Assembly: GCA_963704545.1 (NCBI GenBank)
Contig: OY969915.1
Location: forward strand, 558,001 to 622,000
DNA: 64,000 nucleotides
Direction of reading: 5' to 3'
Source of the DNA: VRUE01 sp963704545
Lineage (GTDB): Bacteria; Actinomycetota; Thermoleophilia; Solirubrobacterales; 70-9
In this document: positions 44,696-57,761 of the stretch, in pieces
How positions within the stretch are numbered: position 1 is the first letter of the stretch
Layout: each line of letters begins with the position of its first letter
Translations under genes and position numbers: made by a program
Notes under the pieces: generated by a model
Seen by the model: the letters and a program-made list of their open reading frames with translations, nothing else
What the model was told of the DNA's origin: nothing
Database searches by the model: none

Positions 44696-44712
44696 CATCG
44701 CAAGACCGGCGG

Positions 44713-45195
44713 TTACGCATTGATGATCCGTGCGGCCAAGATCCCGGCGTTCTTGGCCCCGTCGATCGCAACGCACGCAACGGGGATGCCGGGGGGCATT
44801 TGCACTGCGGAGAGCAAGGCGTCGAGCCCGCCGAGGGACTTGCCCAGAATCGGCACGCCGATCACCGGCAGGTCGCTGTGCGCGGCGGCGACACCGGGTA
44901 GCGCCGCCGACATCCCGGCGCCGGCGATGATCACCTTCAACCCGCGCATCCGCGCGTTGGTGCAGTACTCGCGGACCAGCTCGGGGTCGCGGTGGGCGCT
45001 CATCACGCGCACCTCGTAGCCGATGCCGACATCGGCCAGGGCGGCGCCGGCCGGCTCCATCTTCGGCTCGTCGTTCTTCGACCCCATGATGATTCCGACC
45101 AGGGGCGCGTCGACGTCTATCTCGTCGAACGCCTCCTCGACCTCCGGCGAGGCGGCCGATCCGCTGGGCTGGGGCTCCTCTGAGATCTCGCTCAT
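44713..45195 (-). CDS. purE: N5-carboxyaminoimidazole ribonucleotide mutase
   Basis: This is a 160-residue protein from ATG 45195. The first 35 residues are an acidic extension. The PurE core has LVGIIMGSKNDEPKMEPA, VRVMSAHRDPELVREY, IIAGAGMSAALPGVAAAHSD, and PVIGVPILGKSLGGLDALL. The family contacts the substrate with the MGS and SAHR motifs. It begins just after the purD stop (45197-45199) and continues to the palindrome before purB. The partner PurK is not in the window. Confidence 0.95.
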   Translation of the reverse strand: MSEISEEPQPSGSAASPEVEEAFDEIDVDAPLVGIIMGSKNDEPKMEPAGAALADVGIGYEVRVMSAHRDPELVREYCTNARMRGLKVIIAGAGMSAALPGVAAAHSDLPVIGVPILGKSLGGLDALLSAVQMPPGIPVACVAIDGAKNAGILAARIINA

Positions 45196-45196
45196 T

Positions 45197-46489
45197 TCAT
45201 CCTTCCGTGACTGGCTGGCTGGCGATGCGGTCGACCGCTCGGGCGGCGATGTCGGAGCGCATCTGCATCCCGTCGAACTCGATCCGCCTGGCGGCATCGT
45301 ATGCACGATCGCGGGCCTCGGCCGGCGTCGGCGCCAGCGCGGTCACGTTGAGCACGCGCCCGCCCGCGGTGACGATCTCGCTGCCGCGAGCGGCGGTTCC
45401 CGCGTGCGCGATCTCGGCCAGCTCGGCGGCGGCGCCGAGGCCGCGGATCGCGTCGCCCTTCGAGGACGACTCGGGATAGCCCGCCGAGGCGAGCACCAGC
45501 GTCACGGCCCAGTCCTCGGAGAACACCGCCTCGGCCCCCGCCAGGCCTCCGGGCTCGCGTGCGGAGAGGCAGAGGTCGACCAGGTCCGAGCGCAGACGCG
45601 GCAGCACCGCCTGCGTCTCGGGGTCGCCGAAGCGGGTGTTGAACTCCAGCACCTGGGGGCCATCGGGCCCGATCATCAGGCCCGCGTAGAGGACGCCGTG
45701 GAAGGGCCGGCCGCGGCGCGCCATCGCGGCGACGATCGGGCGGTGGACCGCGTCGACGATCTCCTCGACCTCGGCCGGGCCGAAGCCGGGCACCGGCGAG
45801 TAGCTGCCCATGCCGCCGGTGTTGGGCCCCTCGTCGCCGTCGAAGATCCGCTTGTAGTCCTGGGCCGGCGCCAGCGGCACGACGTTCTCGCCGTCGCAGA
45901 GCGCCAGCAGCGAGAGCTCCTCGCCCTCGAGGAACTCCTCCAGCACGACGGTCGTTTCGCCGAAGCGCTGCTCGGTGAAGAAGACGTCGACCGCCTCGCG
46001 CGCCTCGGCCTCGCTCCGGCAGATGATCACGCCCTTGCCCGCGGCCAGGCCGTCGGCCTTGAGCACGGTCGGGTAGGAGGCGCAGGCGACCTGCGCGACC
46101 GCCTCCTCGCGGCTGCGCAGCAGCGTGTGCGAAGCGGTGGGCACGCCGGCCTCCCTCATCAGCTCCTTGGCGAAGGCCTTGGAACCCTCCAGCTCCGCCG
46201 CCGCCGCGCTGGGCCCGAAGGCCGGGACCCCGGCGTCCTCGAGCGCGTCGACGACGCCGGCCACCAGGGCAGCCTCCGGCCCGACCACGACCAGGTCGAC
46301 GCCTCGCTCGCTCGCCGCCGCGACGATCGCCGCCACGTCGTCGGCTGCGACGTCGGGCAGGCACTCCGCGTCCGCGGCGATCCCCGCGTTGCCCGGCGCA
46401 CAGAGCAGCTCCGGCGCGTGAGCAGAACGAGCCAGCGCCCGCACGATCGCGTGCTCGCGCCCCCCTCCGCCGACGACGAGAATCTTCAA
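45197..46489 (-). CDS. purD: Phosphoribosylamine-glycine ligase
   Basis: This 430-residue ATP-grasp enzyme makes GAR. Motifs: KILVVGGGGREHAIVRAL, VVGPEAALVAGVVDALE, FGPSAAAAELEGSKAFAK, LKADGLAAGKGVIICR, EEFLEGEELSLLALCDG and GPNTGGMGSYSPVPGF. Length is normal. It lies between the GYD-domain gene and purE on the same strand, one base from purE. The antisense frame is a shadow. Confidence 0.96.
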   Translation of the reverse strand: MKILVVGGGGREHAIVRALARSAHAPELLCAPGNAGIAADAECLPDVAADDVAAIVAAASERGVDLVVVGPEAALVAGVVDALEDAGVPAFGPSAAAAELEGSKAFAKELMREAGVPTASHTLLRSREEAVAQVACASYPTVLKADGLAAGKGVIICRSEAEAREAVDVFFTEQRFGETTVVLEEFLEGEELSLLALCDGENVVPLAPAQDYKRIFDGDEGPNTGGMGSYSPVPGFGPAEVEEIVDAVHRPIVAAMARRGRPFHGVLYAGLMIGPDGPQVLEFNTRFGDPETQAVLPRLRSDLVDLCLSAREPGGLAGAEAVFSEDWAVTLVLASAGYPESSSKGDAIRGLGAAAELAEIAHAGTAARGSEIVTAGGRVLNVTALAPTPAEARDRAYDAARRIEFDGMQMRSDIAARAVDRIASQPVTEG

Positions 46490-46493
46490 GGCG

Positions 46494-46775
46494 CTACAGC
46501 GAGCCGGCCAGCTCGTCGGAAGGCATTGCCGTCAGCGTCTGGCTCGTCATCGTCCCGCGCGAGCCGAGCTCGACCGAGACCTTGGCCATCGTCTGCTCGT
46601 CAGGAGCCTCGACAACCGTGACGAAGTCGTACTGCCCCAGCGTCGCGTACTGGGCCACCACCTTGGCCCCAATCTGCTCGACCTCTTTGTTCACCTCGGC
46701 AACCCGCCCCGGGTTGTTCTTCAACGTACGCACTCCCTCTGCGGTGAGGTTCGTAAGCATCACGTAAGTAGGCAT
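46494..46775 (-). CDS. GYD-domain protein
   Basis: This is a 93-residue protein of the GYD family (MPTYVMLTNLTAEGVRTL and LGQYDFVTVVEAPDEQTM). The fold is a ferredoxin-like dimer and the biochemical function is unknown. The start at 46775 is clear. It is followed four bases later by purD on the same strand. The gene before it in the direction of reading is separated by the palindrome 46824-46895, so it probably starts its own transcript with purD. Confidence 0.85.
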   Translation of the reverse strand: MPTYVMLTNLTAEGVRTLKNNPGRVAEVNKEVEQIGAKVVAQYATLGQYDFVTVVEAPDEQTMAKVSVELGSRGTMTSQTLTAMPSDELAGSL

Positions 46776-46823
46776 CGCGGTCTCCTATCTGGACGGGGAC
46801 TTCGAGCCTACGTTACCGCCGGG

Positions 46824-46895
46824 GGAGGGAGTCGGGGGGTCACTCCCCAGGAACTCCCGCGAAGCGGCCTGGGGAGTGACCCCCCGACTCCCTCC
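46824..46895. repeat. Long G-rich palindrome upstream of the GYD gene
   Basis: Perfect 28-bp arms at 46824-46851 and 46868-46895 (GGAGGGAGTCGGGGGG... reversed). The loop holds AACTCCCGCGAAGCGG, closely matching the loop at 44649-44671. Confidence 0.92.
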
Positions 46896-46899
46896 GGGA

Positions 46900-48543
46900 C
46901 TAGCCGTCGTAGCCCGCGTGCACGTGATCGCAGTGATCCGACCGGGCAAATGCTGGCCCGGCCCCATCGACGTCGAAGCAGTAGATGAGCTCGGTGGGGT
47001 GGGCCGGCGCCGGCAGGTAGGCGAGCGTGCCGGCGAGCTCCGCGCAGGGAGCGGCGGGGGAAGTATCGGTGCAGGAGACGCCGTCGACGGCGGCGATGTC
47101 CATCGCCCGGCCGTAGTAGTGGTTGGAGACCCCGCCTTCGACCGTGTACATCGAGTGGTCGGAGCGCAGCGAGGAGATCGTCAGCTGATGGTCCTGGGTG
47201 ATCGCCCCGATCAGGCCGACGATGCGGGGGTCGACCGCGCCGCTGGTCAGGTCGTGCAGCTCGAGCTCGTTGGAGAGGGTGAGGTTGTTCCAGTTGATCG
47301 GCGCGATCACGGCGTTGGGCAGCGCCAGCGTCCACTCGACCGGTGTGACGACGCACTCGCCTTCCAGGACCTCGGCCTCGGCGAGGACGGCCTCGACGTA
47401 CCAGGCAGCCTGGTTGTGAGTGAAGACACCGGCCCTCAGGTCGCCGCGCGACCAGATCAGCCGCGCCATCGTCGCGGCTGAGTCGGCGGGGCTCGCGCGG
47501 ACGACGCGCCCGTCTTCGTTGCCGTCGACGGCGTAGCGCTGCCACTCGGTCGGGTCGAGGCCCAGCGGGCCGACGCTGCCCAGCTGCTCGGAGTCCATCC
47601 CGGCGCCGAAGTTCGACTCCAGGCGCGCGATCGCGGCCAGCGCCCAGACGCCGCGGCGGCCGAGGCCGTAACGGGTGGACGCGTCCTCGAAGGCGTGCAG
47701 GTAGTTCGCGGGGACCTTCTTGCGCCATGCCGCGGGCAGCTGGCAGTCCAGTTCCTGCAGCTGCGGCTGCAGTGAGAAGGCGCCGGCGCTGCCGATGCCG
47801 CCGTAACAGGCGGCGTTGGCCAGTACCTCGGCGACGTACCAGTCGGCGTGGTTGTAGGCGAAGATCGCGCCGTAGGTGTCCTCGGGCATCCCCGCCGCGC
47901 TCAGGTAGTTGGCGGCGGCGAAGATCGCGTCTTCGGGGTTGTAGGGGTCGGCCACCCCGTCGCCGCTGGCGTCGACGCCGTAGGCATCCCAGCTCGAAGG
48001 GATGAACTGCATCCAGCCCATCGCGCCGGCCGAGGAGACGTTGAGGTTGGTGCCGAAGGCGGTCTCGATCTCGTTGATCCCGGCCAGGACCGCGGCGCCC
48101 TGGGGGCCCAGCTCGTAGGTCGCGGCGGCCCGCTGGTAGATCGGGATCAGCACCGGCGGCACGCCCGAGGAGGCGCAGCTCGAGCTGGGGATCGAGGGGA
48201 TCGCGAACATCTCGCCGGGGACCGCGGGCGCCGTGGCGCCGCCGTCGGGCTCGGGCGAAGGGGTCGGGTCGGTCTCCGGCGGCTTCGGTGTCTTACCCGG
48301 AGCGGTGCCGCCGGTGGGGCCGGGCTTGGGCTCCGCGGCGGATGGCGCCAGTGTGTCGCCCTGTTCGACCGCCGGCCCGCTGGAGACGGGAGGTGCGGGG
48401 ACCGGCGCCGGTGCCGCGGTTTCGCTCGCGGGCGCTTCGGTCTGGGTGCCGAGCGCTTCCGGGGCTTCGTCGGCCGCGGCGCTGGATGCGGTCAGGGCCG
48501 CCGCGATCGCGGCGGCGAGCAGGATGTTGCGGAGCCTCCCCAT
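46900..48543 (-). CDS. Exported wall hydrolase: two lytic transglycosylase modules plus M15-like peptidase domain
   Basis: This is a 547-residue protein from ATG 48543, which overlaps the preceding stop (ATGA). A signal peptide (ILLAAAIAAALTASSAAA) and a Pro/Thr-rich linker are followed by module 1 (about 120-240), with the catalytic Glu in NEIETAFGTN and the GAMGWMQFIPSSW motif. Module 2 (about 285-390) has RLESNFGAGM and SVGPLGLDPTEW. The C-terminal part (about 450-545) has SNHYYGRAMDIAAVDG and DHCDHVHAGYD, with His/Asp/His like an M15-type metallopeptidase. It probably cuts glycan and peptide bonds in peptidoglycan. It is the second gene of a pair with a single-pass membrane protein. Confidence 0.85.
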   Translation of the reverse strand: MGRLRNILLAAAIAAALTASSAAADEAPEALGTQTEAPASETAAPAPVPAPPVSSGPAVEQGDTLAPSAAEPKPGPTGGTAPGKTPKPPETDPTPSPEPDGGATAPAVPGEMFAIPSIPSSSCASSGVPPVLIPIYQRAAATYELGPQGAAVLAGINEIETAFGTNLNVSSAGAMGWMQFIPSSWDAYGVDASGDGVADPYNPEDAIFAAANYLSAAGMPEDTYGAIFAYNHADWYVAEVLANAACYGGIGSAGAFSLQPQLQELDCQLPAAWRKKVPANYLHAFEDASTRYGLGRRGVWALAAIARLESNFGAGMDSEQLGSVGPLGLDPTEWQRYAVDGNEDGRVVRASPADSAATMARLIWSRGDLRAGVFTHNQAAWYVEAVLAEAEVLEGECVVTPVEWTLALPNAVIAPINWNNLTLSNELELHDLTSGAVDPRIVGLIGAITQDHQLTISSLRSDHSMYTVEGGVSNHYYGRAMDIAAVDGVSCTDTSPAAPCAELAGTLAYLPAPAHPTELIYCFDVDGAGPAFARSDHCDHVHAGYDG

Positions 48544-49454
48544 CAGCCGAGCACGTCCGTCACTTGCCATTGGCCGGAGTTCTCATCGCGCTGGACGTCG
48601 ATGCGCAGCTCGCTGGTGACGCCGACGCGCAGCAGCGAGGCGCTGAGCGTGAAGGTGTCGCCGCTGCGTGGCCCCGGCACCACGTTCAGCACCTTCGCCT
48701 TGGGGACCTCGACGTTGGCGGGCAGGCGAGGAGGGCGGCGGAGCAGAGCCTGGGTCAGGCGCGGGCTTGTCGTCGCGTCGAGGGCGGCCCGGACCTTGGC
48801 GCCGCTGCGCCCGGTCTCGTAGAGGACGAAGGCGTCCGAGAAGCGACGCGCGACGTCGATCGCGGCGGGTCCCGGATCCTCCACCTTGCCGCCGGCGCTC
48901 GAGAGCGTCGCTCCGGTGGAGGAGTTGCTGGCGGCGCTCGTCGCGGTGTCGGGGTCGCTGCTGATCACGGTGTCGGCTTTGGCGACCTTCGTCGTCGCGG
49001 TGTCGCCACCCTCCGGCACGAAGTCGGGGACGGCACCTTGGAGGACCGGGGCCGCCGGTTCCGGCTCGGGTCTGCTCTCGGCGGGGGCCTTGACGGGTGC
49101 GACGACGACGGCCGGCTGCTCGCCGCTTCCGTCGCCGGCCCTGATCGCGCCGAAGGAAAGGGCGCCCACCGCGAGCAGGGTCACGCCGCCCAGCACGGCG
49201 GCCCGGCCGGGCACGCCCAATCTGGCGGTCCGCTCGCCGAGCGGCCAGACGACCCCTCGCTCGACGGCCCACGCGGCCCGCTCGAAAGGCCACCGGACGA
49301 CGTCGAAGAGGCCGCGCAGGAAGTCGGATGCAGGCCAGGCGACCCGCTCTTGGATCACGTCGCCGGCAGCGCGTGCGCGGCCGCCCGCGGCGCCGCCCAG
49401 CGAGCGCAACCGCGCGGCTCTGCGCCCCGCGTTGATTTTGGGTCGTCGGATCAT
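48543..49454 (-). CDS. Single-pass membrane protein of unknown function, partner of the wall hydrolase
   Basis: This is a 303-residue protein. Residues 1-75 are basic and cytoplasmic (IRRPKINAGRRAARLRSL). One membrane helix follows (AAVLGGVTLLAVGALSFGAI, about 85-105), then a Ser/Thr/Pro-rich linker. The C-terminal 100 residues form an extracytoplasmic alpha/beta domain (RFSDAFVLYETGRSGAKVRA, TSELRIDVQRDENSGQW). The C-terminal part has the look of an NTF2-like or Tim44-like fold, but I cannot name it. It overlaps the hydrolase gene by one base, so the two are co-translated and may act in the envelope together. Confidence 0.8.
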   Translation of the reverse strand: MIRRPKINAGRRAARLRSLGGAAGGRARAAGDVIQERVAWPASDFLRGLFDVVRWPFERAAWAVERGVVWPLGERTARLGVPGRAAVLGGVTLLAVGALSFGAIRAGDGSGEQPAVVVAPVKAPAESRPEPEPAAPVLQGAVPDFVPEGGDTATTKVAKADTVISSDPDTATSAASNSSTGATLSSAGGKVEDPGPAAIDVARRFSDAFVLYETGRSGAKVRAALDATTSPRLTQALLRRPPRLPANVEVPKAKVLNVVPGPRSGDTFTLSASLLRVGVTSELRIDVQRDENSGQWQVTDVLG

Positions 49455-49610
49455 CGAGTTGAAGCTTCACAAGCTTACGTCGGAATTTCGCTCCGAATCC
49501 TGAAATCCGACGCCTGGTTTGCGATTCCCAGCTGAGTCGCCTGCCTCTATCTCAGCAGAATTGTGAGGCATCTTGTTAACCGTTTTGTAAACGCGTCGAT
49601 GCGGCAGCGT

Positions 49611-49692
49611 GGGGTTGGCGGGTGCCCCTCTCCAAAACACTCAAGCGCGGCTCCTGCCGCGCGTTTTGGTGAGGGGCACCCGCCACAACCCC
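49611..49692. repeat. Long palindrome downstream of clpB
   Basis: Arms at 49611-49638 and 49663-49692 (GGGGTTG...GCGGGTGCCCCTC and its reverse) differ at two short sites. The loop contains a nested GCGCGGC-TCCT-GCCGCGC stem. It starts 19 bp after the clpB stop, so a terminator function is possible. Confidence 0.85.
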
Positions 49693-49710
49693 CTCCCCGC
49701 ACGGCTCGAA

Positions 49711-52291
<2,581 letters not shown>

Positions 52292-52305
<14 letters not shown>

Positions 52306-52600
52306 CGGCTCCCCTTTCGAGTTCTCTGAGCCTGCGTTCCAGCGTCAGCACCCTCTCCACTCCGGCCAGGTTCAGGCCTTCGGCAGTCAGCTGCTGGATG
52401 CGCCGCAGTCGCTCCACATCCCGCTGCGAGTAGAGGCGGGTGTTCTTCGGCGAGCGCTTGGGTTGGATCAGCCCCCGGGCCTCGTACACGCGCAGCGTCT
52501 GCGGGTGCATGTGGGCGAGCTCGGCGGCGACCGAGATCATGAAGACACCCCGGTCGGAGTCGATCGAGACCTCGATCCGTTCGCGCCGCATCGCACTCAT
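52292..52600 (-). CDS. hspR: HspR, MerR-family heat-shock repressor
   Basis: This is a 102-residue protein. The MerR-type winged helix is ISVAAELAHMHPQTLRVYEA (helix-turn-helix, about 22-42) and RGLIQPKRSPKNTRLYSQRD (wing). A C-terminal coiled coil (LAGVERVLTLERRLRELER) mediates dimers. HspR uses DnaK as co-repressor in Streptomyces and Mycobacterium and binds HAIR sites. I find no good CTTGAGT-N7-ACTCAAG in the dnaK leader by eye. ATG 52600 or 52591 are both possible. It overlaps clpB and follows dnaJ after a hairpin at 52618-52664. Confidence 0.95.
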
Positions 52601-52617
52601 CGCCCACCACCCCCGTT

Positions 52618-52664
52618 CCGGTGCGCTTTATCCACGCTATTCGGGGGAAAGGCGCACCGGAAGG
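52618..52664. repeat. Hairpin between dnaJ and hspR
   Basis: TTCCGGTGCGC and GCGCACCGGAA form an 11-bp stem extended by TTT/AAA. It sits between the dnaJ stop and the hspR start inside the operon, and could act as an attenuator or processing site. Confidence 0.65.
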
Positions 52665-53777
52665 TCATCGCCGCACCGCTTTCGCCAGTAGGTCCGCGCG
52701 GGGGTCGGAGCCGTTGAAGGCCTCGGCGAGCGCTTCGGCTGCCTTCTCCTGCTCGGGGGTCAGCTCCTCGGGCATCTCGATCTCGAGCCGGTAGCGGATG
52801 TCGCCCTTGCCGTTGCCGCGCGGCTTCGGCGCGCCCTCGCCGCGCAGACGCTGGATCGAGCCGTGCCTGGTGCCTGGCCCGACCTTGATCTTCTTCGTCC
52901 CCTCCAGCGTCGGCACCTCGATCGTCGCCCCGCGCAGCGCCTCGGCGATCGTGATCGGCACCGTCACCTCGAGGTTGCCGCCGTCGAGGCGCTTGAAGAC
53001 CGGCGAGCCGGCGACACGGGTGACGACGAAGAGGTCGCCGGGCGGCCCGCCGCGCTGGCCCGCCTCGCCCTTACCGGCGAGCCGGATGCGCGCCCCATCC
53101 TTGACCCCGGCGGGGACGTTCACCTTGTAGCGCTTGGTCTGCTGGGTCAGGCCGCTGCCGCCGCAGGACGAGCAGGGGTCCTCGATCACCTGGCCCTGGC
53201 CGCCGCACCGCGGGCAGGGCTGGCTGATCGAGAAGAAGCCCTGGCTCTGGGCGTCGATGCCCCGCCCTTCGCAGCGCGGGCAGGTGACCGGGCTGGTGCC
53301 CGGCTTGGCGCCGCTGCCGTGGCAGGTCGGGCAGCGTTCGGCCTTCGGCACAGTGACCTGGACCTGCGCCCCGTTGACCGCCTGGTCGAAGCTGAGGTTG
53401 ATCTCGGTTTCGAGGTCGCGCCCGCGCGCCTGCTGCGCCTGCGCCCGCCCGCCCCCTCCGCGCCCGAAGAGGTTGGAGAAGATGTCGCCGACGTCGAAGC
53501 CACCGGCCGCCCCCCCGGCGCCGAACGGCCCGCCTCCACCCGGACCGCCGTCGAAGCCACCGAACATCCCCCCGCCGGAGTCGTACTGCTTCCGCTTCTC
53601 GGAGTCCGAGAGCACGTCATAGGCCCCCTGAACCTCCTTGAACCGCTCCTCCGCCTTCGGGTCGTCGGGGTTGCGGTCAGGGTGGTACTTGCGTGCCAGC
53701 TTCCGGTACGCCTTCTTGATCTCCTCGTCGGAAGCTCCCTTGGCCACGCCAAGCGTCTTGTAGAGATCGTCCGCCAC
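52665..53777 (-). CDS. dnaJ: DnaJ co-chaperone (Hsp40)
   Basis: This is a 370-residue type I J protein. The J domain has KAYRKLARKYHPDRNPDD with the HPD tripeptide, then a G/F-rich stretch (about 72-120). Four zinc motifs follow: CPTCHGSG, CPRCEGRG, CPRCGGQG and CSSCGGSG. The C-terminal substrate domains include GDLFVVTRVAGSPVFKRLDG. It is adjacent to grpE (six bases) and before hspR. It stimulates DnaK ATPase. Confidence 0.97.
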   Translation of the reverse strand: MADDLYKTLGVAKGASDEEIKKAYRKLARKYHPDRNPDDPKAEERFKEVQGAYDVLSDSEKRKQYDSGGGMFGGFDGGPGGGGPFGAGGAAGGFDVGDIFSNLFGRGGGGRAQAQQARGRDLETEINLSFDQAVNGAQVQVTVPKAERCPTCHGSGAKPGTSPVTCPRCEGRGIDAQSQGFFSISQPCPRCGGQGQVIEDPCSSCGGSGLTQQTKRYKVNVPAGVKDGARIRLAGKGEAGQRGGPPGDLFVVTRVAGSPVFKRLDGGNLEVTVPITIAEALRGATIEVPTLEGTKKIKVGPGTRHGSIQRLRGEGAPKPRGNGKGDIRYRLEIEMPEELTPEQEKAAEALAEAFNGSDPRADLLAKAVRR

Positions 53778-53783
53778 GGCCTC

Positions 53784-54403
53784 CTACTCGCTCACCACCA
53801 CACGAGCCGGCCGGATCAGCTGCTCGCCCAGCCGGTACCCCTTCTGCAAGACCTCCACGACCACCCCGGACTCGACCCCGTCCGCGGCCACCGTCGAAAG
53901 CGCCTCGTGCTCCATCGGATCGAACTTCTCCCCCGTCGGATCGACCGCCTCGACCCCACTCCGCCCCAGCGAGTCCCGCAAGCTCCTGAACACGAGCAGC
54001 ACCCCGTGCGCCAGCCCGTCCTCCGAGTCCCCCTCCGGATCCAGTCCCGCCGCCTGAATAGCCCGCTCCAAATCATCCAGAACCGGAACCACATCCCGAA
54101 TCACCTCAGCTTTCCCCCGAGCGCCCGCGGCCTCAAGCTCACTGCTCATGCGCTTCCGGTAATTCTCGAAATCGGCCTTGGTCCTCTTAGCCAGGTCCAG
54201 GTACTCGTCCCGCTCCCGCTTGGTGTCCTCAAGCAGCGCATCGAGATCCCGCTCAACCTGATCCGCATCTCCCGCGGGTGGCGCTGTAGGGGGGACCGCC
54301 CCCGAGGACGCTTTAGCGACCGCAGGGGGCGGTGGGTCCCCTGCAGCGACAGGACCCGCGGGCCTGGGCTCGTCGGTCCCTTGTCCGTCTGGCTGATCCT
54401 CTC

Positions 54404-54407
<4 letters not shown>
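53784..54407 (-). CDS. grpE: GrpE nucleotide-exchange factor
   Basis: This is a 207-residue protein. GTG 54407 overlaps the dnaK stop (GTGA). Residues about 12-50 are the translation of a palindromic 91-bp element (PAGPVAAGDPPPPAVAKASS), which is also found inside the E2 gene. The GrpE core starts near 52 with the long helix (LLEDTKRERDEYLDLAKRTK, ADFENYRKRM) and ends with the beta domain (KGYRLGEQLIRPARVVVSE). GrpE N-termini are normally disordered, so the insert is tolerated. Second gene of the dnaK operon. Confidence 0.95.
54272..54362 (-). repeat. Palindromic coding element, family A, copy 2 (N-terminus of GrpE)
   Basis: This 91-bp element is identical to 16883-16973 in the E2 gene at 86 of 91 positions, and both copies are in the same reading frame. 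The encoded peptide is PAGPVAAGDPPPPAVAKASS and onward in both. Confidence 0.92.
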
Positions 54408-56305
<1,898 letters not shown>

Positions 56306-56354
56306 TATCAAGTACCTCCAGCTCTAGTTCAGGTCTGCAAAAAATCTAAGCGTC

Positions 56355-56382
56355 AGTATGGCAGATTTCTGGAGAGACGCAA
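56355..56382 (-). promoter_or_regulatory. Likely dnaK promoter
   Basis: On the minus strand, TTGCGT (56377-56382) and CATACT (56355-56360) are 16 bp apart, giving a short 5' leader. I see neither a CIRCE element nor a clear HAIR box here. Confidence 0.55.
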
Positions 56383-56473
56383 ACCTTTGCCACGTATAGT
56401 GGGTTTGCGGGTAGTGGAGGCGCCTCGACTAATTCGGCCCCGGCGACGGCGGTCGCGACGAAGAGGAGACATC

Positions 56474-57730
56474 TTGAATCACCCGCCTGCAGCGATCCGG
56501 CGAACCATGGTTCTGCTCGCGCTTGCCGCCGCCCTGGTCCTTGCCCTGCTCCCGGCCTCCGCCGGCGCGCGGGCCAACGACGATCGCCCCACCGGCCATG
56601 AGAAGACCGGTAAGACCAAAGGCTCCGGCAAAGGCAAGAGCCAGAGCAAGGCCAAGCAGGTCAACGTGATGACCCGCAATCTCTACCTCGGTGCCGACCT
56701 CACGCCGGCGATCACGGCATCCGGCCTCACCGCGTTCACCGAAGCGACCGGGCAGATCCTGCGCGAAGTGACGGCCAACAGCTTCCCCACCCGGGCCAAG
56801 GGGCTCGCCCAGGAGATCCTCAAGAAGGAGCCCGACGTCGTCGGCCTGCAGGAGGTCGCCCTCTGGCGCACCGGCCCGCCGAGCCTCGAAGTCTTCCTCA
56901 ACACGGGTGCCAAACCGACGGCCACGACGGTTCGCTACGACTACCTGACCGAACTGCTCGCCCGGCTCAACAGGGGCAAACTCACGGGCGGCAAGAGCAA
57001 GCCCCAGTACCGGGTCGCGGTCTCCCAGGACGAGTTCGACTTCGAAGCTCCCGCCAACGAGAACGGCGTCCCCGGCGACGGGCCGAACGGGGCGATCCCC
57101 AACGCCGAGATCAACGGCCGCCTGACGATGCGCGACGTGATCCTGGTCCGCAACGGGGCCGGCGCCACCTTCAAGCGCCCGCGGGCGGCCCACTTCGCCA
57201 GCCTGCTGACGGTGACGGTCTCCGGGGTCAATCTCTCGGTGACCCGCGGCTGGACCTCGATCGACGCCAAGGTCCGCGGCAGCCACGAATTCCGCTTCGT
57301 CAACACCCACCTAGAGGCCTTCGACGACGCCGGTCAGGTGCCGAGCATCCGCGCCCTGCAGGCCGGGGAGCTGGTCGCCCCGGGCGGGCCGGCGACGAGC
57401 AAATTGCCGGTCGTCCTGCTCGGCGACCTCAACTCCGACGACGACACGGTCGAACCCGGCGACCAGCAGGCCTACCGCACCCTGCTCGGTGCCGGCATGC
57501 GCGAGCGCAGCACGAACGACCCGCTGAGCTGTTGCCTCAAGTCGAGCCTGCTGGCGGAAGGTGCGGGCGGCTCGATCGCCAACTTCGACCACCAGGTCGA
57601 CCACGTGATGACCCGCGATCCGAAAGAGGTGAAGCTGAAGGCCTCCTCGGTCACCGGCCGTACCCCCGTCAACGGATTCTGGAGCTCAGACCACGCCGGC
57701 GTCTTCAGCGCCCTGCTGTTCAAGCCCTAG
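56474..57730 (+). CDS. Secreted endonuclease/exonuclease/phosphatase-fold protein
   Basis: This is a 418-residue protein. TTG 56474 has GAGGAG upstream; ATG 56507 is an alternative. A signal peptide (MVLLALAAALVLALLPASAGARA) and a Lys/Gly/Ser-rich stretch lead into the EEP domain: VNVMTRNLYLGADL, VVGLQEVALW with the metal-binding Glu, FRFVNTHLEAFDD, VVLLGDLNSDDD with Asp and Asn, and the catalytic His in SDHAGVFS. It probably cleaves phosphodiesters in nucleic acid or lipids outside the cell. The substrate is unknown. It stands between dnaK (divergent) and a cytochrome c gene (convergent). Confidence 0.9.
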   Translation: MNHPPAAIRRTMVLLALAAALVLALLPASAGARANDDRPTGHEKTGKTKGSGKGKSQSKAKQVNVMTRNLYLGADLTPAITASGLTAFTEATGQILREVTANSFPTRAKGLAQEILKKEPDVVGLQEVALWRTGPPSLEVFLNTGAKPTATTVRYDYLTELLARLNRGKLTGGKSKPQYRVAVSQDEFDFEAPANENGVPGDGPNGAIPNAEINGRLTMRDVILVRNGAGATFKRPRAAHFASLLTVTVSGVNLSVTRGWTSIDAKVRGSHEFRFVNTHLEAFDDAGQVPSIRALQAGELVAPGGPATSKLPVVLLGDLNSDDDTVEPGDQQAYRTLLGAGMRERSTNDPLSCCLKSSLLAEGAGGSIANFDHQVDHVMTRDPKEVKLKASSVTGRTPVNGFWSSDHAGVFSALLFKP

Positions 57731-57761
57731 CGAGGTAGCGAGGCATCCCCGCCGGCGGGGG

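Noticed and set aside
45023..46621. Long plus-strand frame opposite purD
   Set aside because: It is antisense to purD, whose motifs are complete, and gives Asp/Arg/His-rich shadow sequence.
56306..56460. CIRCE or HAIR operator upstream of dnaK
   Set aside because: No TTAGCACTC-N9-GAGTGCTAA and no convincing CTTGAGT-N7-ACTCAAG by eye, although hspR is in the operon.
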